Shown here: positions 44,063-52,728 of the stretch, piece after piece
How positions within the stretch are numbered: the stretch's first letter is position 1
How the letters are laid out: the number at the start of each line of letters is the position of its first letter
Notes under the pieces: generated by a model
The model's input: the letters and a program-made list of their open reading frames with translations, nothing else
Told to the model about the DNA's origin: nothing
Databases searched by the model: none
Program-made: the position numbers and the translations under genes
IMG/VR virus record: IMGVR_UViG_3300027791_000007
Location: 84,444-148,443 of that record
DNA length: 64,000 nucleotides
DNA from: a virus
Direction: 5' to 3' (one strand)

Positions 44063-44070
44063 TATTTATA
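44063..44070 (-). promoter_or_regulatory. T4-type late promoter before the neck operon
   Basis: Exact TATAAATA on the minus strand, 17 bp before the ATG at 44045; directly follows a hairpin that ends the uptake operon. Confidence 0.75.
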
Positions 44071-44071
44071 A

Positions 44072-44092
44072 GAAAATATCACTCGTATTTTC
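44072..44092 (-). terminator. Stem-loop between the uptake operon and the late neck operon
   Basis: GAAAATA/TATTTTC inverted repeat (7 bp, 7-nt loop). It lies between the SDR stop and the TATAAATA box. No U-run of its own; could be a weak terminator or processing site. Confidence 0.35.
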
Positions 44093-44109
44093 TCCTACTG
44101 ATGGAAGTT

Positions 44110-44619
44110 TCATGGTTGTACACTCACTTCCCTTATTCTGTGTGGTTGTTTAATTATCCACTCAATAATATCAACAATATAATCTGGCGACATCTTTTTC
44201 TTTTCATTCCATTTTGGTTTGTCGACTCTAGGTGTGTCTACTAAACCCAATCTTAGATTCGTGATGTCGTGACCAAGGTGAAATAATTGTTCAGATGCTT
44301 TGTCTAATGCACCTTTCTCTACAGCATAAATATGTTTTTTATTTTTTATCCCATCACTAGAATTAGAACTTATATTAATAATTTTACCATCGTGTATATC
44401 CACAAGTTTATATAATAAGTTTACTTGTGAAAAACCATCATGTGCATTGTTAATAAAAATATCTGGTTCATATTCTTGTATTGCAAAAAGTATTTCCTCT
44501 CTATTATAATCATCTGATATGTCATGATCATTACTTCTTGAAAACCCCACAGTGTTTGGAAATCTTTTGCATATTGCTTTGCCTATGCCTGATGTATGTC
44601 CAGTTAATGCTATCTTCAT
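44110..44619 (-). CDS. Short-chain dehydrogenase/reductase-like protein
   Basis: 169 residues, shorter than typical SDRs (about 250). The cofactor motif TGHTSGIGKA (7-16), NNAH (in place of NNAG), the active-site Ser region ISSNSSDG and the catalytic YAVEK are all visible, so a Rossmann oxidoreductase with NAD(P) is likely; the C-terminal substrate part is reduced. Last gene of the operon with the transporter genes, start overlapping the preceding stop as TAATG. Might act on an imported compound; inference. Confidence 0.7.
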   Translation of the reverse strand: MKIALTGHTSGIGKAICKRFPNTVGFSRSNDHDISDDYNREEILFAIQEYEPDIFINNAHDGFSQVNLLYKLVDIHDGKIINISSNSSDGIKNKKHIYAVEKGALDKASEQLFHLGHDITNLRLGLVDTPRVDKPKWNEKKKMSPDYIVDIIEWIIKQPHRIREVSVQP

Positions 44620-45062
44620 TACAAAACTCCTACTATGTGTGTTCTTACTTTGTGTCTGTGGGCATTTACTGCCGTATGTTCTCTTGTTGTGTCTAAAATA
44701 TAATGATTACCATTTGCTGGCATTTGTATTATTTCTTTCATCTCTACTACGAAAAAACATTTCATATTTGTTTCTATGGGTAAGTGAAATCTTTTTGTGG
44801 GGTCTTTATGATACGAATAGTTCTCTTTTGGGTCTAATCTTAAAACTCTAGTTCTAACTAAACTATGAACTTTCATAATTTCATTTATAATTGGTAGGTC
44901 AAAGATAGGATATGTTAGTTCACTTTCTTCTATAGACATGTCTTTTATTTTACCACATCCTAACATATAATCTTTATTACCTTTGTAACTCTGTAAACAT
45001 ATTTGTTTATCCCACTCTGGTAATGTTGATAATTCTTTTTTTATCGATTCTAAATCATGCAT
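44619..45062 (-). CDS. Aspartyl/asparaginyl beta-hydroxylase-like oxygenase
   Basis: 147 residues. RVLRLDPKENYSYHKDPTKRFHLPIETN carries the HxD metal pair (YHKD) and the R-H-P-ET-N pattern of Asp/Asn hydroxylases; HTAVNAHRHKVRTHIVGVL carries the distal His and the co-substrate Arg. Compared with animal family members it is minimal. Coupled by an ATGCATGA overlap to the permease C-half gene, so it is in the uptake operon. Substrate unknown. Confidence 0.65.
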   Translation of the reverse strand: MHDLESIKKELSTLPEWDKQICLQSYKGNKDYMLGCGKIKDMSIEESELTYPIFDLPIINEIMKVHSLVRTRVLRLDPKENYSYHKDPTKRFHLPIETNMKCFFVVEMKEIIQMPANGNHYILDTTREHTAVNAHRHKVRTHIVGVL

Positions 45063-45915
45063 AATCTATCCTAGCGTTTTTATTTAGTAAACCAAATAAT
45101 ACAATACCTATTCCCACGATTATACAGATACTAAGTGTGGGATGGTTAAACCAAATGTCATTACTAAAGTATTTATTATTATAAAAATACATACCTTGTA
45201 GTTTTTCTACGCCAGATAAAAACTGATCGTATATGATAAAGGATAAAATAAATGCCGGTCTACTAAATTTATATGTCCTCATACCCCAACCAATTATGGA
45301 CAAAATAAACATCAAGAATAAATCCTCCTCCCATGTAATCCACCCACTGTACGACAATGCTGTGTAGATGGTCAGTAGTGTCAGAGGTAATATCCACCAA
45401 TATGGGTTTATATATAAAACTTTTGAAAGATACCTTGCACCCCATATTAATGCTATACCAGCGAATATAGTTCCAAGAATATATCCCCAGAAGATTGTTC
45501 TAAAAAACTCTTTATCTTCTAATAGAGATGTAGTACCTACATCAAAACCTAAGTATACCCATAGCGCAGTTAAGTATGCATACATTTTATTGCCTGGGAT
45601 ACCAAAAAATAATGTGGGAAGTAATGCACCGATCTTACCAGAATTATTTGCCCCCTCTGAGCCTATTACACCTTTGATATTACCATTACCAAACTTCTCT
45701 GTTTTGTGAATTGAGCGTGTGATTGAGTATGACATCCAATCGCCAGTTCCACCACCACCACCAGGCATGATACCACCAATGAAACCTACCCATCCACCAA
45801 TCATTGCTGTCCATTTATATTTCCAGACATCAACAATACCTTCCCAAGTTTGTTTATTATGTTCTTTAATTTCTATCTTTTTAAATTCATGTTTTACGAT
45901 AAGTGTTTCAACCAT
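45055..45915 (-). CDS. TctA-like permease, C-terminal half
   Basis: 286 residues with about 7 hydrophobic segments. The second TctA repeat signature is clear: GFIGGIMPGGGGGTGDWMSYS, FGNGNIKGVIGSEGANNSGKIGALLPTLFFGIPGN. Preceded by a hydrophilic stretch (residues 1-35) that corresponds to the central loop of a full TctA. Together with the N-half gene the total length is about 505 residues, that of a normal TctA. Overlaps the N-half by 22 bp in another frame. Large membrane subunit of tripartite tricarboxylate transporters. Confidence 0.75.
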   Translation of the reverse strand: MVETLIVKHEFKKIEIKEHNKQTWEGIVDVWKYKWTAMIGGWVGFIGGIMPGGGGGTGDWMSYSITRSIHKTEKFGNGNIKGVIGSEGANNSGKIGALLPTLFFGIPGNKMYAYLTALWVYLGFDVGTTSLLEDKEFFRTIFWGYILGTIFAGIALIWGARYLSKVLYINPYWWILPLTLLTIYTALSYSGWITWEEDLFLMFILSIIGWGMRTYKFSRPAFILSFIIYDQFLSGVEKLQGMYFYNNKYFSNDIWFNHPTLSICIIVGIGIVLFGLLNKNARIDYA

Positions 45916-46553
45916 CTCTGGTATAACAACAATCCTACACCCACAAGAACAAGTTTAACCCCATCGTTTAAATAAGTCCAACCAAGATTGTATGTTTCAT
46001 TTGTCCATTCGTTCAAACCAATTTGAGATAACCAACATCCAAATAGTACTGCAGCGATACTTCTCACTGTATACTTACTTGTTATGACAGCGACTAAACA
46101 AAAGGATAAGAATAAAATACCAGTTAACTCTGGCGTTCTTACAGCGTCATTGATTTCCATGTACAGAGGAAAGAATGAGAACCCTATAAGTCCAAAGATT
46201 AGTCCGTTCATCATTGATGTGAAGAGTGCAGAAGATAAAGCATAAGATGCTCTACCTTGTTTTGCAAGTGGATATCCATCCACCATTGTTGCAGCCGTTC
46301 CGTTTGCTCCAGGCACACCTAGTAGAACACTTGCATAAGAATCACCTATGGAACATGCAACAACTGTAACCATAGAAAAAAGGACAAAGAGATACTCTGC
46401 CCCATCAAAAAAATTTACTACACCGAATAGTAAGAGAATTGCTTTACCAGCACCAGCAGATGGTACAAGTCCAATAAGACCACCATAAACACAACCTAAT
46501 GTGATTATGATGGCCCATTGATAAACTTCTTCTAGTTGAAGAATGTACTCCAC
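45894..46553 (-). CDS. TctA-like permease, N-terminal half
   Basis: 219 residues, about 6 membrane segments. Signatures of the first TctA repeat: GGLIGLVPSAGAGKAILLLFG, and SYASVLLGVPGANGTAATMVDGYPLAKQGRASYALS, the strongly conserved GYPLA-GRA region. Start codon read as GTG at 46553, inside the TctC-like gene. Membrane part of a sodium- or proton-driven tricarboxylate uptake system; acts with a periplasmic TctC protein. TctB, the small third subunit, is not seen. Confidence 0.78.
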   Translation of the reverse strand: MEYILQLEEVYQWAIIITLGCVYGGLIGLVPSAGAGKAILLLFGVVNFFDGAEYLFVLFSMVTVVACSIGDSYASVLLGVPGANGTAATMVDGYPLAKQGRASYALSSALFTSMMNGLIFGLIGFSFFPLYMEINDAVRTPELTGILFLSFCLVAVITSKYTVRSIAAVLFGCWLSQIGLNEWTNETYNLGWTYLNDGVKLVLVGVGLLLYQRWLKHLS

Positions 46554-47608
46554 TTGATAGTCACCTTCTCACCAAAAACTTCTCTTGTAGTTTTGATATC
46601 ATTAAGCAATTCTTTACTGTTGATCGCACCAAAGATTGCAAGTTTAGAGTTGTTAGCATCAACACCAAGTGCCCATGGATATTTACCTAGTTTCTTATCT
46701 AATGACTTTCTACTAGTTTTGTTTTTCAACATAGCATCAAACGTCTTGATTAGAACATCAGTATGTGGATTATTTTTTGGAAAAAATACAGTTTTACCCA
46801 AACCACTTCTTGTCTTTAGAATAATTGCATATGCATCATAATAACGACCAGACGGTACTTGACCCCACTTCTCTTCATAGACAGTATTAAACCATTTCTC
46901 TGGCATAGCAGGATCTGGATTAATCTCTCCATTTAAAGAAACCCCATGAGTGTACCAGACTTGAGTTTTCCCAGATTTGATACCACCTTTATAGGTTTTA
47001 ATCATATGAGAAAACCCATCTCTTGTGACATCAATCTCACCGTTAAGAAATGCCTTTCGTCTATCTCCAGACCCTTTCCATCCCTTAACTTGTCTCATGT
47101 TAGACTTAGAACATTCGACTAACTTATCGAAATCCATCGGCCCACATAACATCATAGCAATTGACATTGCATCGACAATCGTTTCTGAACCACCACCAAT
47201 ATGAATGGCTGGTAACTCTGGAATAACTTTCTTTGCAAAAACAAAAGTTCCTTGGTTTTGTGCAATGATTGTTGCAAATGCTTTAGGGTCAAATCCACCC
47301 CAACCATTACCAGAAGTAATGTATTTAATCATACCACGACTTTGAATCATAGTCTTACCATTTTTTGCAAAGTTATTATTAAACTCAGCAAATGTTTTCT
47401 TTGGGTCACCAGGCATGTATCTAATCACAACCTTATGTCCTTCAGCTTTAAGAAATATGTTCCACTCTTTTACAACTCTTTGAGCCCATTTAGCATTACC
47501 ACCCTCTGGCCCTGCTGGAACGATGTATGTAAAGGTTTCTGCATGTGCCGTAAGAGACATAACAATCAACCCATAACAAAACAAAATAGATAATAGTAAA
47601 CTTCGCAT
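46532..47608 (-). CDS. TctC-like periplasmic substrate-binding protein
   Basis: 358 residues with an N-terminal signal peptide (RSLLLSILFCYGL core, AHA cleavage about residue 23). The mature part has the TctC-type layout: FTYIVPAGPEGGNAKWAQ, VRVVK-like strands, GSETIVDAMSIAMML and a later ALGVDANNSKLA region. Periplasmic binding component of a tripartite tricarboxylate transporter; the bound carboxylate is not predictable. Directly upstream of the permease N-half with 22-bp overlap. Confidence 0.68.
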   Translation of the reverse strand: MRSLLLSILFCYGLIVMSLTAHAETFTYIVPAGPEGGNAKWAQRVVKEWNIFLKAEGHKVVIRYMPGDPKKTFAEFNNNFAKNGKTMIQSRGMIKYITSGNGWGGFDPKAFATIIAQNQGTFVFAKKVIPELPAIHIGGGSETIVDAMSIAMMLCGPMDFDKLVECSKSNMRQVKGWKGSGDRRKAFLNGEIDVTRDGFSHMIKTYKGGIKSGKTQVWYTHGVSLNGEINPDPAMPEKWFNTVYEEKWGQVPSGRYYDAYAIILKTRSGLGKTVFFPKNNPHTDVLIKTFDAMLKNKTSRKSLDKKLGKYPWALGVDANNSKLAIFGAINSKELLNDIKTTREVFGEKVTIKWSTFFN

Positions 47609-47627
47609 TTTAAATTTTCCTTTTCAA

Positions 47628-48014
47628 TTAGAATGTATATTTAATTTCAACTTTTAGATTGTCTCTAGTCTTGTCACCAATACCACTGTCTTGTCCATCC
47701 CAACGTCTTGAAAATGAAGGAATGATTTTAAAAGAAGTTTTAGTGTCACCAACATTGAATTTAAAATCTCGATCAATCTTTAATTCGTTGAAGTTAGTTG
47801 TACTTGAAGAAGCATCTTGTGAGTGAGTTGCCTTAGTACGAATATCACCAAGTTGTTCCCACTTATGCGATATATATGCATAGTTGTAAGTTTTGGTTGT
47901 GCCCTCATTGGAACTATTATATTTGGTTTCACGGTCAATACCCATACCGATATCTGTAGCATTTGCCGTAGTTGTCATTGCCATTAGGGCAACTGCTGTT
48001 AGTACTTTTTTCAT
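47628..48014 (-). CDS. Small secreted or outer-membrane-type protein
   Basis: 128 residues. Clear signal peptide (MKKVLTAVALMAM..., cleavage after TANA near residue 20) and a mature part of alternating polar/aromatic strands ending in EIKYTF; a C-terminal Phe is the usual beta-barrel sorting signal. About 108 mature residues would make a small barrel or an incomplete one, so a periplasmic or surface protein is also possible. First gene behind a strong promoter and upstream of the TctC-like gene, so it may help nutrients cross the outer membrane; inference. Confidence 0.6.
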   Translation of the reverse strand: MKKVLTAVALMAMTTTANATDIGMGIDRETKYNSSNEGTTKTYNYAYISHKWEQLGDIRTKATHSQDASSSTTNFNELKIDRDFKFNVGDTKTSFKIIPSFSRRWDGQDSGIGDKTRDNLKVEIKYTF

Positions 48015-48046
48015 TCTTATATCTCCGTTAGTTAAAATGAATATAC

Positions 48047-48075
48047 ACTATAACATTAATTTTCATCATTGTCAA
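48047..48075 (-). promoter_or_regulatory. Early-type sigma70 promoter for the uptake operon
   Basis: Minus strand TTGACA (48075-48070), 17-bp spacer, TATAGT (48052-48047). The -35 and most of the spacer lie over the last codons of the AsnB-GNAT gene. ATG of the first gene is 33 bp downstream with CGGAGAT. Confidence 0.78.
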
Positions 48076-50422
48076 GTGTTTTTTTGTTTAAAATCACAAT
48101 ATAATTCTTATCTTGGGTAGTTACTATTTCATCACTCCTTTTGATAAATCCAATGCTTTCGTAAGATTTTATTGAAGCTGTTTTGGGAACAGACCATACA
48201 TATTGAGTATCAGCTGAATCCACAACGGCATTCAGTAACATCTTACTAATTCTTCTTCCTCTATAATCTGGATGTACCCACAGCCCTCTAGAGCGCCATG
48301 AGATTTGGCAGGTTTTATGTCCACTGTTCACACCGATTAACTTTTCGTTTTCATACACTCCATAGTAGTTGACATCTTCTGTTGTCTTTATATTTATATC
48401 ATGGTCAATCATGTCTTTTACAATAACTACATTGTCATAGAAAAAACATTCCTTCATCAAAGTCCAAGTACTTACATTTGGGGTATCTTTCCTATCAGGC
48501 CAGAGTTGTTTCCAACCCTCAAGTATATCCTCAAATGTTATTTCCTTGACAGTATATATAAGATCTGGGTCTACACCTAAAGATAAAATACTTTTCCAAG
48601 AAGGTTTAACTGTATTATATTTTCTATCATATTCCCACATATTAAAATTACCGTAAAGGTCATCATAAACTGGTAATGTTGTATTTTTTAAATGATCTGG
48701 GTCTTTAATATTTAATCCGATAAATTCTGCTAACACCATTAAGTTTTGTGGTGTAAGATTTAGATGAAATGAATCTTTCATTGATTGATTAATTATTTTC
48801 ATAGAATTAACAAGTGGTAAAGGAGTAGGTAGTTTTTTGTCACCTTCCTGCCAATCAGCATATCCAATCTGTGATTTTATTAAATTATTAAATACAGACA
48901 TTACATTTGGACTTTTTACATTGTTGAATAATTCTGTATTTGTTATACCAAGAGGTATTATCATTAATGTTTTATTTTCTCTAATTTCCTTCCACAACTT
49001 ATCTCTAAGTTTTTCATTTTTGGGAAACTCATAATCTTCTGATACGATATCAAATTTAGCATTTTGTATCCAAATGTTATTTGCAAAATACTGTGCTGTT
49101 TTAGCATCCTTTAAAATAAATATTCCTAGTGGGTTCATGCCACTATTCGTTACTCGTAATCCCTTTTCTTTTTTGGATGTGTATATTTTTCTTTGTAGCA
49201 TCTGTTCTGTATCAAATGGTATACCCATTCCTACAATATCATAATCCCACGAAAGTCCACTCCACTCTTTACCAAAATATTTTTCACCCATATTATACAA
49301 TTTCTTTTTCTTCATAGAATTTGAAAGATTAGATTGTCTAGTTTCTTTTTTGAAAATATTAATTTTTTGTAGTTCACGATCTGCAAATGGGGCAAACCAT
49401 TCGTTTCTATGGTCTTGCGACTCTTGATATAATCTTGAAGATTGATAAGATGGTATCCAAAAGATATTGTGTTTTAAAGGATGGTCTTTTAATTCTTTTA
49501 ATATTTTTCTATAGTATTCATAGATGTAATCCATAGATTCATCTTGTACTTTCCATACTTTTGTGTCAAAATTTTCCATACCTCTACCGTAATATGTATC
49601 ATTATTGAACATACGTTTGATATATTCTGTAATATAAATGTCATCATCTACAACACCCATGTCTTTCATCCATTGAATTTTTTTTGAATGATCTGATTCA
49701 CTGGATTCGCCAGACATTTTTATACCTTTGTGTTTTGATACTGAATGACTTTTAAGTGGATAAATTGAATCAGACCAAAACTCTGTAAACACTTTATCCT
49801 CTTCATCATAAACATCATGTATAAAGTCTACCTCAAAGTTTTCTATTTCCCAACCCATCTCTTTTCTATATCTATCACAGCATATGTCATCTATTCCGTT
49901 ATAATTATTAGGACTTGTGATATGAATTAAATTAGGATTGAATCCTCTGTGTTTTAAAAACATAACTAACCAAGCGCTATCTCTACCACCACTTAGTCCA
50001 ACTGTTATTTCCTTACCTTTGTGTAAATCTAACAGATAACAAAATCTTTCATACTCCTCTTCTATATCATACTCAATCAAATCTTGATTTAGAAAAGGTT
50101 TCCAATTCTCCTCAACTCTTTTGATTTGATTATAGATTGTGCCTGGGCCTACTGTATGTCGTTTAAGATATTTTAATTGTCCAGTTGTAATTCTGTCAGT
50201 AGTTAGTTTTGTTCCCAACTCTTTTTCTGCATCAACTATCTCTTTAAAAGATGGTGATATAAAATTGTCTGAATAGAATAATTGTGTGGTAGCAAAATGA
50301 TCTACAGTTGCTGACCACCTACCGTCTTTCATAAAGACAGAAGCAGATTGACCATCATACCCATAAGTATAATAGTTTCCTTTCTTAACAAACTTTCTAA
50401 TACCATTATTTAAAAATTTCAT
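48056..50422 (-). CDS. Asparagine-synthase-like / GNAT acetyltransferase fusion
   Basis: About 788 residues from the ATG at 50422; a longer frame to 50470 would run into the upstream gene. The PP-loop VGLSGGRDSAWLV lies at about residues 141-153 and is the ATP-pyrophosphatase site of AsnB. The N-terminal part is glutaminase-domain-like but starts MKFLNN, so the usual N-terminal catalytic Cys is absent and ammonia must come from elsewhere. The C-terminal 120 residues are a GNAT: GLWVHPDYRGRRISKMLLNAV and SIKSYESIGF. Ends the 48-56-kb cluster. May amidate or acylate a sugar or peptide intermediate. Confidence 0.7.
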   Translation of the reverse strand: MKFLNNGIRKFVKKGNYYTYGYDGQSASVFMKDGRWSATVDHFATTQLFYSDNFISPSFKEIVDAEKELGTKLTTDRITTGQLKYLKRHTVGPGTIYNQIKRVEENWKPFLNQDLIEYDIEEEYERFCYLLDLHKGKEITVGLSGGRDSAWLVMFLKHRGFNPNLIHITSPNNYNGIDDICCDRYRKEMGWEIENFEVDFIHDVYDEEDKVFTEFWSDSIYPLKSHSVSKHKGIKMSGESSESDHSKKIQWMKDMGVVDDDIYITEYIKRMFNNDTYYGRGMENFDTKVWKVQDESMDYIYEYYRKILKELKDHPLKHNIFWIPSYQSSRLYQESQDHRNEWFAPFADRELQKINIFKKETRQSNLSNSMKKKKLYNMGEKYFGKEWSGLSWDYDIVGMGIPFDTEQMLQRKIYTSKKEKGLRVTNSGMNPLGIFILKDAKTAQYFANNIWIQNAKFDIVSEDYEFPKNEKLRDKLWKEIRENKTLMIIPLGITNTELFNNVKSPNVMSVFNNLIKSQIGYADWQEGDKKLPTPLPLVNSMKIINQSMKDSFHLNLTPQNLMVLAEFIGLNIKDPDHLKNTTLPVYDDLYGNFNMWEYDRKYNTVKPSWKSILSLGVDPDLIYTVKEITFEDILEGWKQLWPDRKDTPNVSTWTLMKECFFYDNVVIVKDMIDHDINIKTTEDVNYYGVYENEKLIGVNSGHKTCQISWRSRGLWVHPDYRGRRISKMLLNAVVDSADTQYVWSVPKTASIKSYESIGFIKRSDEIVTTQDKNYIVILNKKTLDNDEN

Positions 50423-51113
50423 AATCAATCCATTCGTGAGGTTTGTTTGAAGAATGTGTAAAGTGAACAAATTTTATATCTTCGTGAAACTCTCCCCCCA
50501 TGTATGCAAATTCATTTCCAGTTAGTTCTGTATATTTCTCTGTCATTTTTATCATAAACAATTTTTCTGATTGGTATTCTTGCAACGGTTTTGTGCTTGC
50601 AACCCATCTAATAAACCATGCTTTTGGTAAAAGTTTTAGTTTTAATTTTTCCTTAACACTATCCTCAACAAAGTATTGTTCTCCGTTTACAGGCCCACTT
50701 GTAACTCCATTATCAATGTAGTGTCTCTGCCATTTACGAATATCAGACATAAACTTATCATAGATGTATCTACAATCTTTTGGATAGTATTTAAAGAACC
50801 CACCATTAATTTTATAGTTCTCTGAATTAGTATCTCTCCACCAACCAGGCATTGCAAGAAACTCACCTTTCTCTATAGGATAGTCAAACACTTTCTTATA
50901 ATCATTTGTAAGTAATATGTCAATATCCATAACACAGATAGGTTCATCAATGTCGAGTTGCATACCCCACATTTTATTCCACTGTAAAGTAACCTTATCG
51001 TGATACGGTTGTCGTATCCAGATAAATTCATGTTCTGGTAATTTATTCTCTAGATATGTTTCATACTCTGGGCCGTACTTTTCACCTATTCGTACACATA
51101 ATATTTTTGCCAT
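50406..51113 (-). CDS. Glycosyltransferase-like protein (GT-A, DxD)
   Basis: 235 residues. ILCVRIGEKYGPEYETYLENKLPEHEF, ICVMDIDILLTNDYK with a DxD metal site, YKINGGFFKY and a final VHFTHSSNKPHEW. A paralogue at 55479-56291 shares the opening (LCVRWGDKY--TYVKKL) and DIDIL block. Such proteins occur in marine phage surface or small-molecule clusters. Sugar and acceptor unknown. Confidence 0.65.
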   Translation of the reverse strand: MAKILCVRIGEKYGPEYETYLENKLPEHEFIWIRQPYHDKVTLQWNKMWGMQLDIDEPICVMDIDILLTNDYKKVFDYPIEKGEFLAMPGWWRDTNSENYKINGGFFKYYPKDCRYIYDKFMSDIRKWQRHYIDNGVTSGPVNGEQYFVEDSVKEKLKLKLLPKAWFIRWVASTKPLQEYQSEKLFMIKMTEKYTELTGNEFAYMGGEFHEDIKFVHFTHSSNKPHEWIDYEIFK

Positions 51114-52648
51114 TATTTTACCTTTATAGTTTCACCTTTTGGATTTTTTATATATCCATCTTTACCCATTAATACTGGTATTTTATTTGGATATGCCCCC
51201 TTAAAAATATATCCCTTTGTTGAATCTTGTAGAAAATTCTGTAGGAGATTATATCTTGTCATGATTTGAGGTAGTCTATAAATTATATGAGTTTTCACAA
51301 ATGAAAATATGTTACTAGCGTTCCACAACACTTTTTTACCATCTGTATATTTTGAAAACTCACTAAAATGATCCTCTAGTAAATCAAACTTTATATAATC
51401 TATTCTACAATTATTTCTTGCCCATTCTAAATTTTCAAGTTGCTGTTCTAAAGTTCCATTCCTTATTGTAAGTTCTCCCTCAGCACCGTATAATTGTTCA
51501 CCTTGTTCGTTAGGATTTTTAATAGTTTTCCTTGGCACTAGACCATCTTTTGGTGGTAATTGAGATATTATCTTCGGCCGAGTGCCAATGTGTTCAATAG
51601 CAGAAGGATCTATTTGTGTTTTTGACTTCCAGTTTTTTACCCACCATTCAAATTCATCAGCAGAAGTAATAAGTTCAACTATTTGTTTCTTTAGTTCTAT
51701 GTGCATATCTGTTATATCATAGAATACTATATGTTTAATGTCAAGTTCTTTTGCTAAAAATTCTGTGATGAGACCAGCAGTTGGTGATACAATAACATCA
51801 AACCCACCCAACTTTCGTTTATATTCTTTAATGTCTCCTATAAATGAGGACATAGTTTCTGTATTTACTGGATAGTATTTGTCACTATTTCTCACATCGT
51901 TAAAAGATGTATATCTTTGAGGTATTCCAGTTTTTTTTGTCACTGGTTCGTTAGGATATCTATTATAAGAAAACGCCTTTATCTTTCTTTCTTCTTCTGA
52001 AAAGTTTCTAATTATTGGATAGTCTTTCGGTTTTAACCAATGTGGTGTATAGTCATCATGAAAGTTTGTATCTGCTCTTTCGTAGTCTGTAAATCTCAAT
52101 TTAAATATGTTAGGCGAACCAAGTTTGTTCCACCATTCTCTATTAAGAACTATATCTTGGTCATGTAAGTTTGCTGGTTTATCTGGTTTTGCAATTATAT
52201 GTCCTTTAACCCAATAGTCATTTTCATTTCTCTCCCATCTTGCAATGTCCTCAAAGAAATATGACATTGGTGTTTTATCTGCATGTCCAGCAAAGTTCAT
52301 TCCACATCTAAGTATTCTAATATATTTAATATGACTAGGTAAATTTAATATCGTGTCATGAACTTCATCTTTCCAACAACATACAGTAAAAGCACCACTA
52401 CCACATCCAGTAAGTCCACCACCAGTATTAAACCAAGTGGTGTGAGCATTCTCATGAATATTCCAATCCCATTTAATATTTTTAGGAAGATGAACTATGT
52501 GACAAAAGATATTTCCCCCACCCCTATCTTTATCACCAAAAACTATTTCTGGATATTTTTTATGCCTGAATCCACTAACATACCGTTTTTGAATGCTGAT
52601 CTCATTTACAAATTTACAAAAATCATCGTAACTTTCAAAGTCATTCAT
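51113..52648 (-). CDS. Large protein of unknown function in the 48-56 kb cluster
   Basis: 511 residues. Residues about 50-130 are rich in Cys, Gly and Trp (NTGGGLTGCGSGAFTVCCW). The second half has Rossmann-like strands (VIVSPTAGLITEFLAKELDIKHIVFYDI) and a C-terminal KVLWNASNIFSF, features of methyltransferase-like folds without a clear SAM motif. Not recognised further. Coupled to its neighbours by short overlaps. Confidence 0.5.
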   Translation of the reverse strand: MNDFESYDDFCKFVNEISIQKRYVSGFRHKKYPEIVFGDKDRGGGNIFCHIVHLPKNIKWDWNIHENAHTTWFNTGGGLTGCGSGAFTVCCWKDEVHDTILNLPSHIKYIRILRCGMNFAGHADKTPMSYFFEDIARWERNENDYWVKGHIIAKPDKPANLHDQDIVLNREWWNKLGSPNIFKLRFTDYERADTNFHDDYTPHWLKPKDYPIIRNFSEEERKIKAFSYNRYPNEPVTKKTGIPQRYTSFNDVRNSDKYYPVNTETMSSFIGDIKEYKRKLGGFDVIVSPTAGLITEFLAKELDIKHIVFYDITDMHIELKKQIVELITSADEFEWWVKNWKSKTQIDPSAIEHIGTRPKIISQLPPKDGLVPRKTIKNPNEQGEQLYGAEGELTIRNGTLEQQLENLEWARNNCRIDYIKFDLLEDHFSEFSKYTDGKKVLWNASNIFSFVKTHIIYRLPQIMTRYNLLQNFLQDSTKGYIFKGAYPNKIPVLMGKDGYIKNPKGETIKVK

Positions 52649-52718
52649 CGTATATCACACCCTTTTCTTGTCGTTCTTTTTTAGTTTTAAATGTTGATAG
52701 GAATAAAAGGAATCTCAT
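52641..52718 (-). CDS. Possible 25-residue peptide gene
   Basis: ATG to TGA in the 80-bp gap upstream of the 51113-52648 gene, with stop overlapping the next ATG. Sequence MRFLLFLSTF then basic and charged. Only a weak GGAA precedes it. The tight stop/start overlap favours translation; length and context leave it doubtful. Confidence 0.25.
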   Translation of the reverse strand: MRFLLFLSTFKTKKERQEKGVIYDE

Positions 52719-52728
52719 TTTCCATTTA

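Noticed and set aside
48381-48410. TATAAATA-like box inside the AsnB-GNAT gene.
   Set aside because: Internal to a gene with no start codon suitably placed; likely chance in AT-rich DNA.
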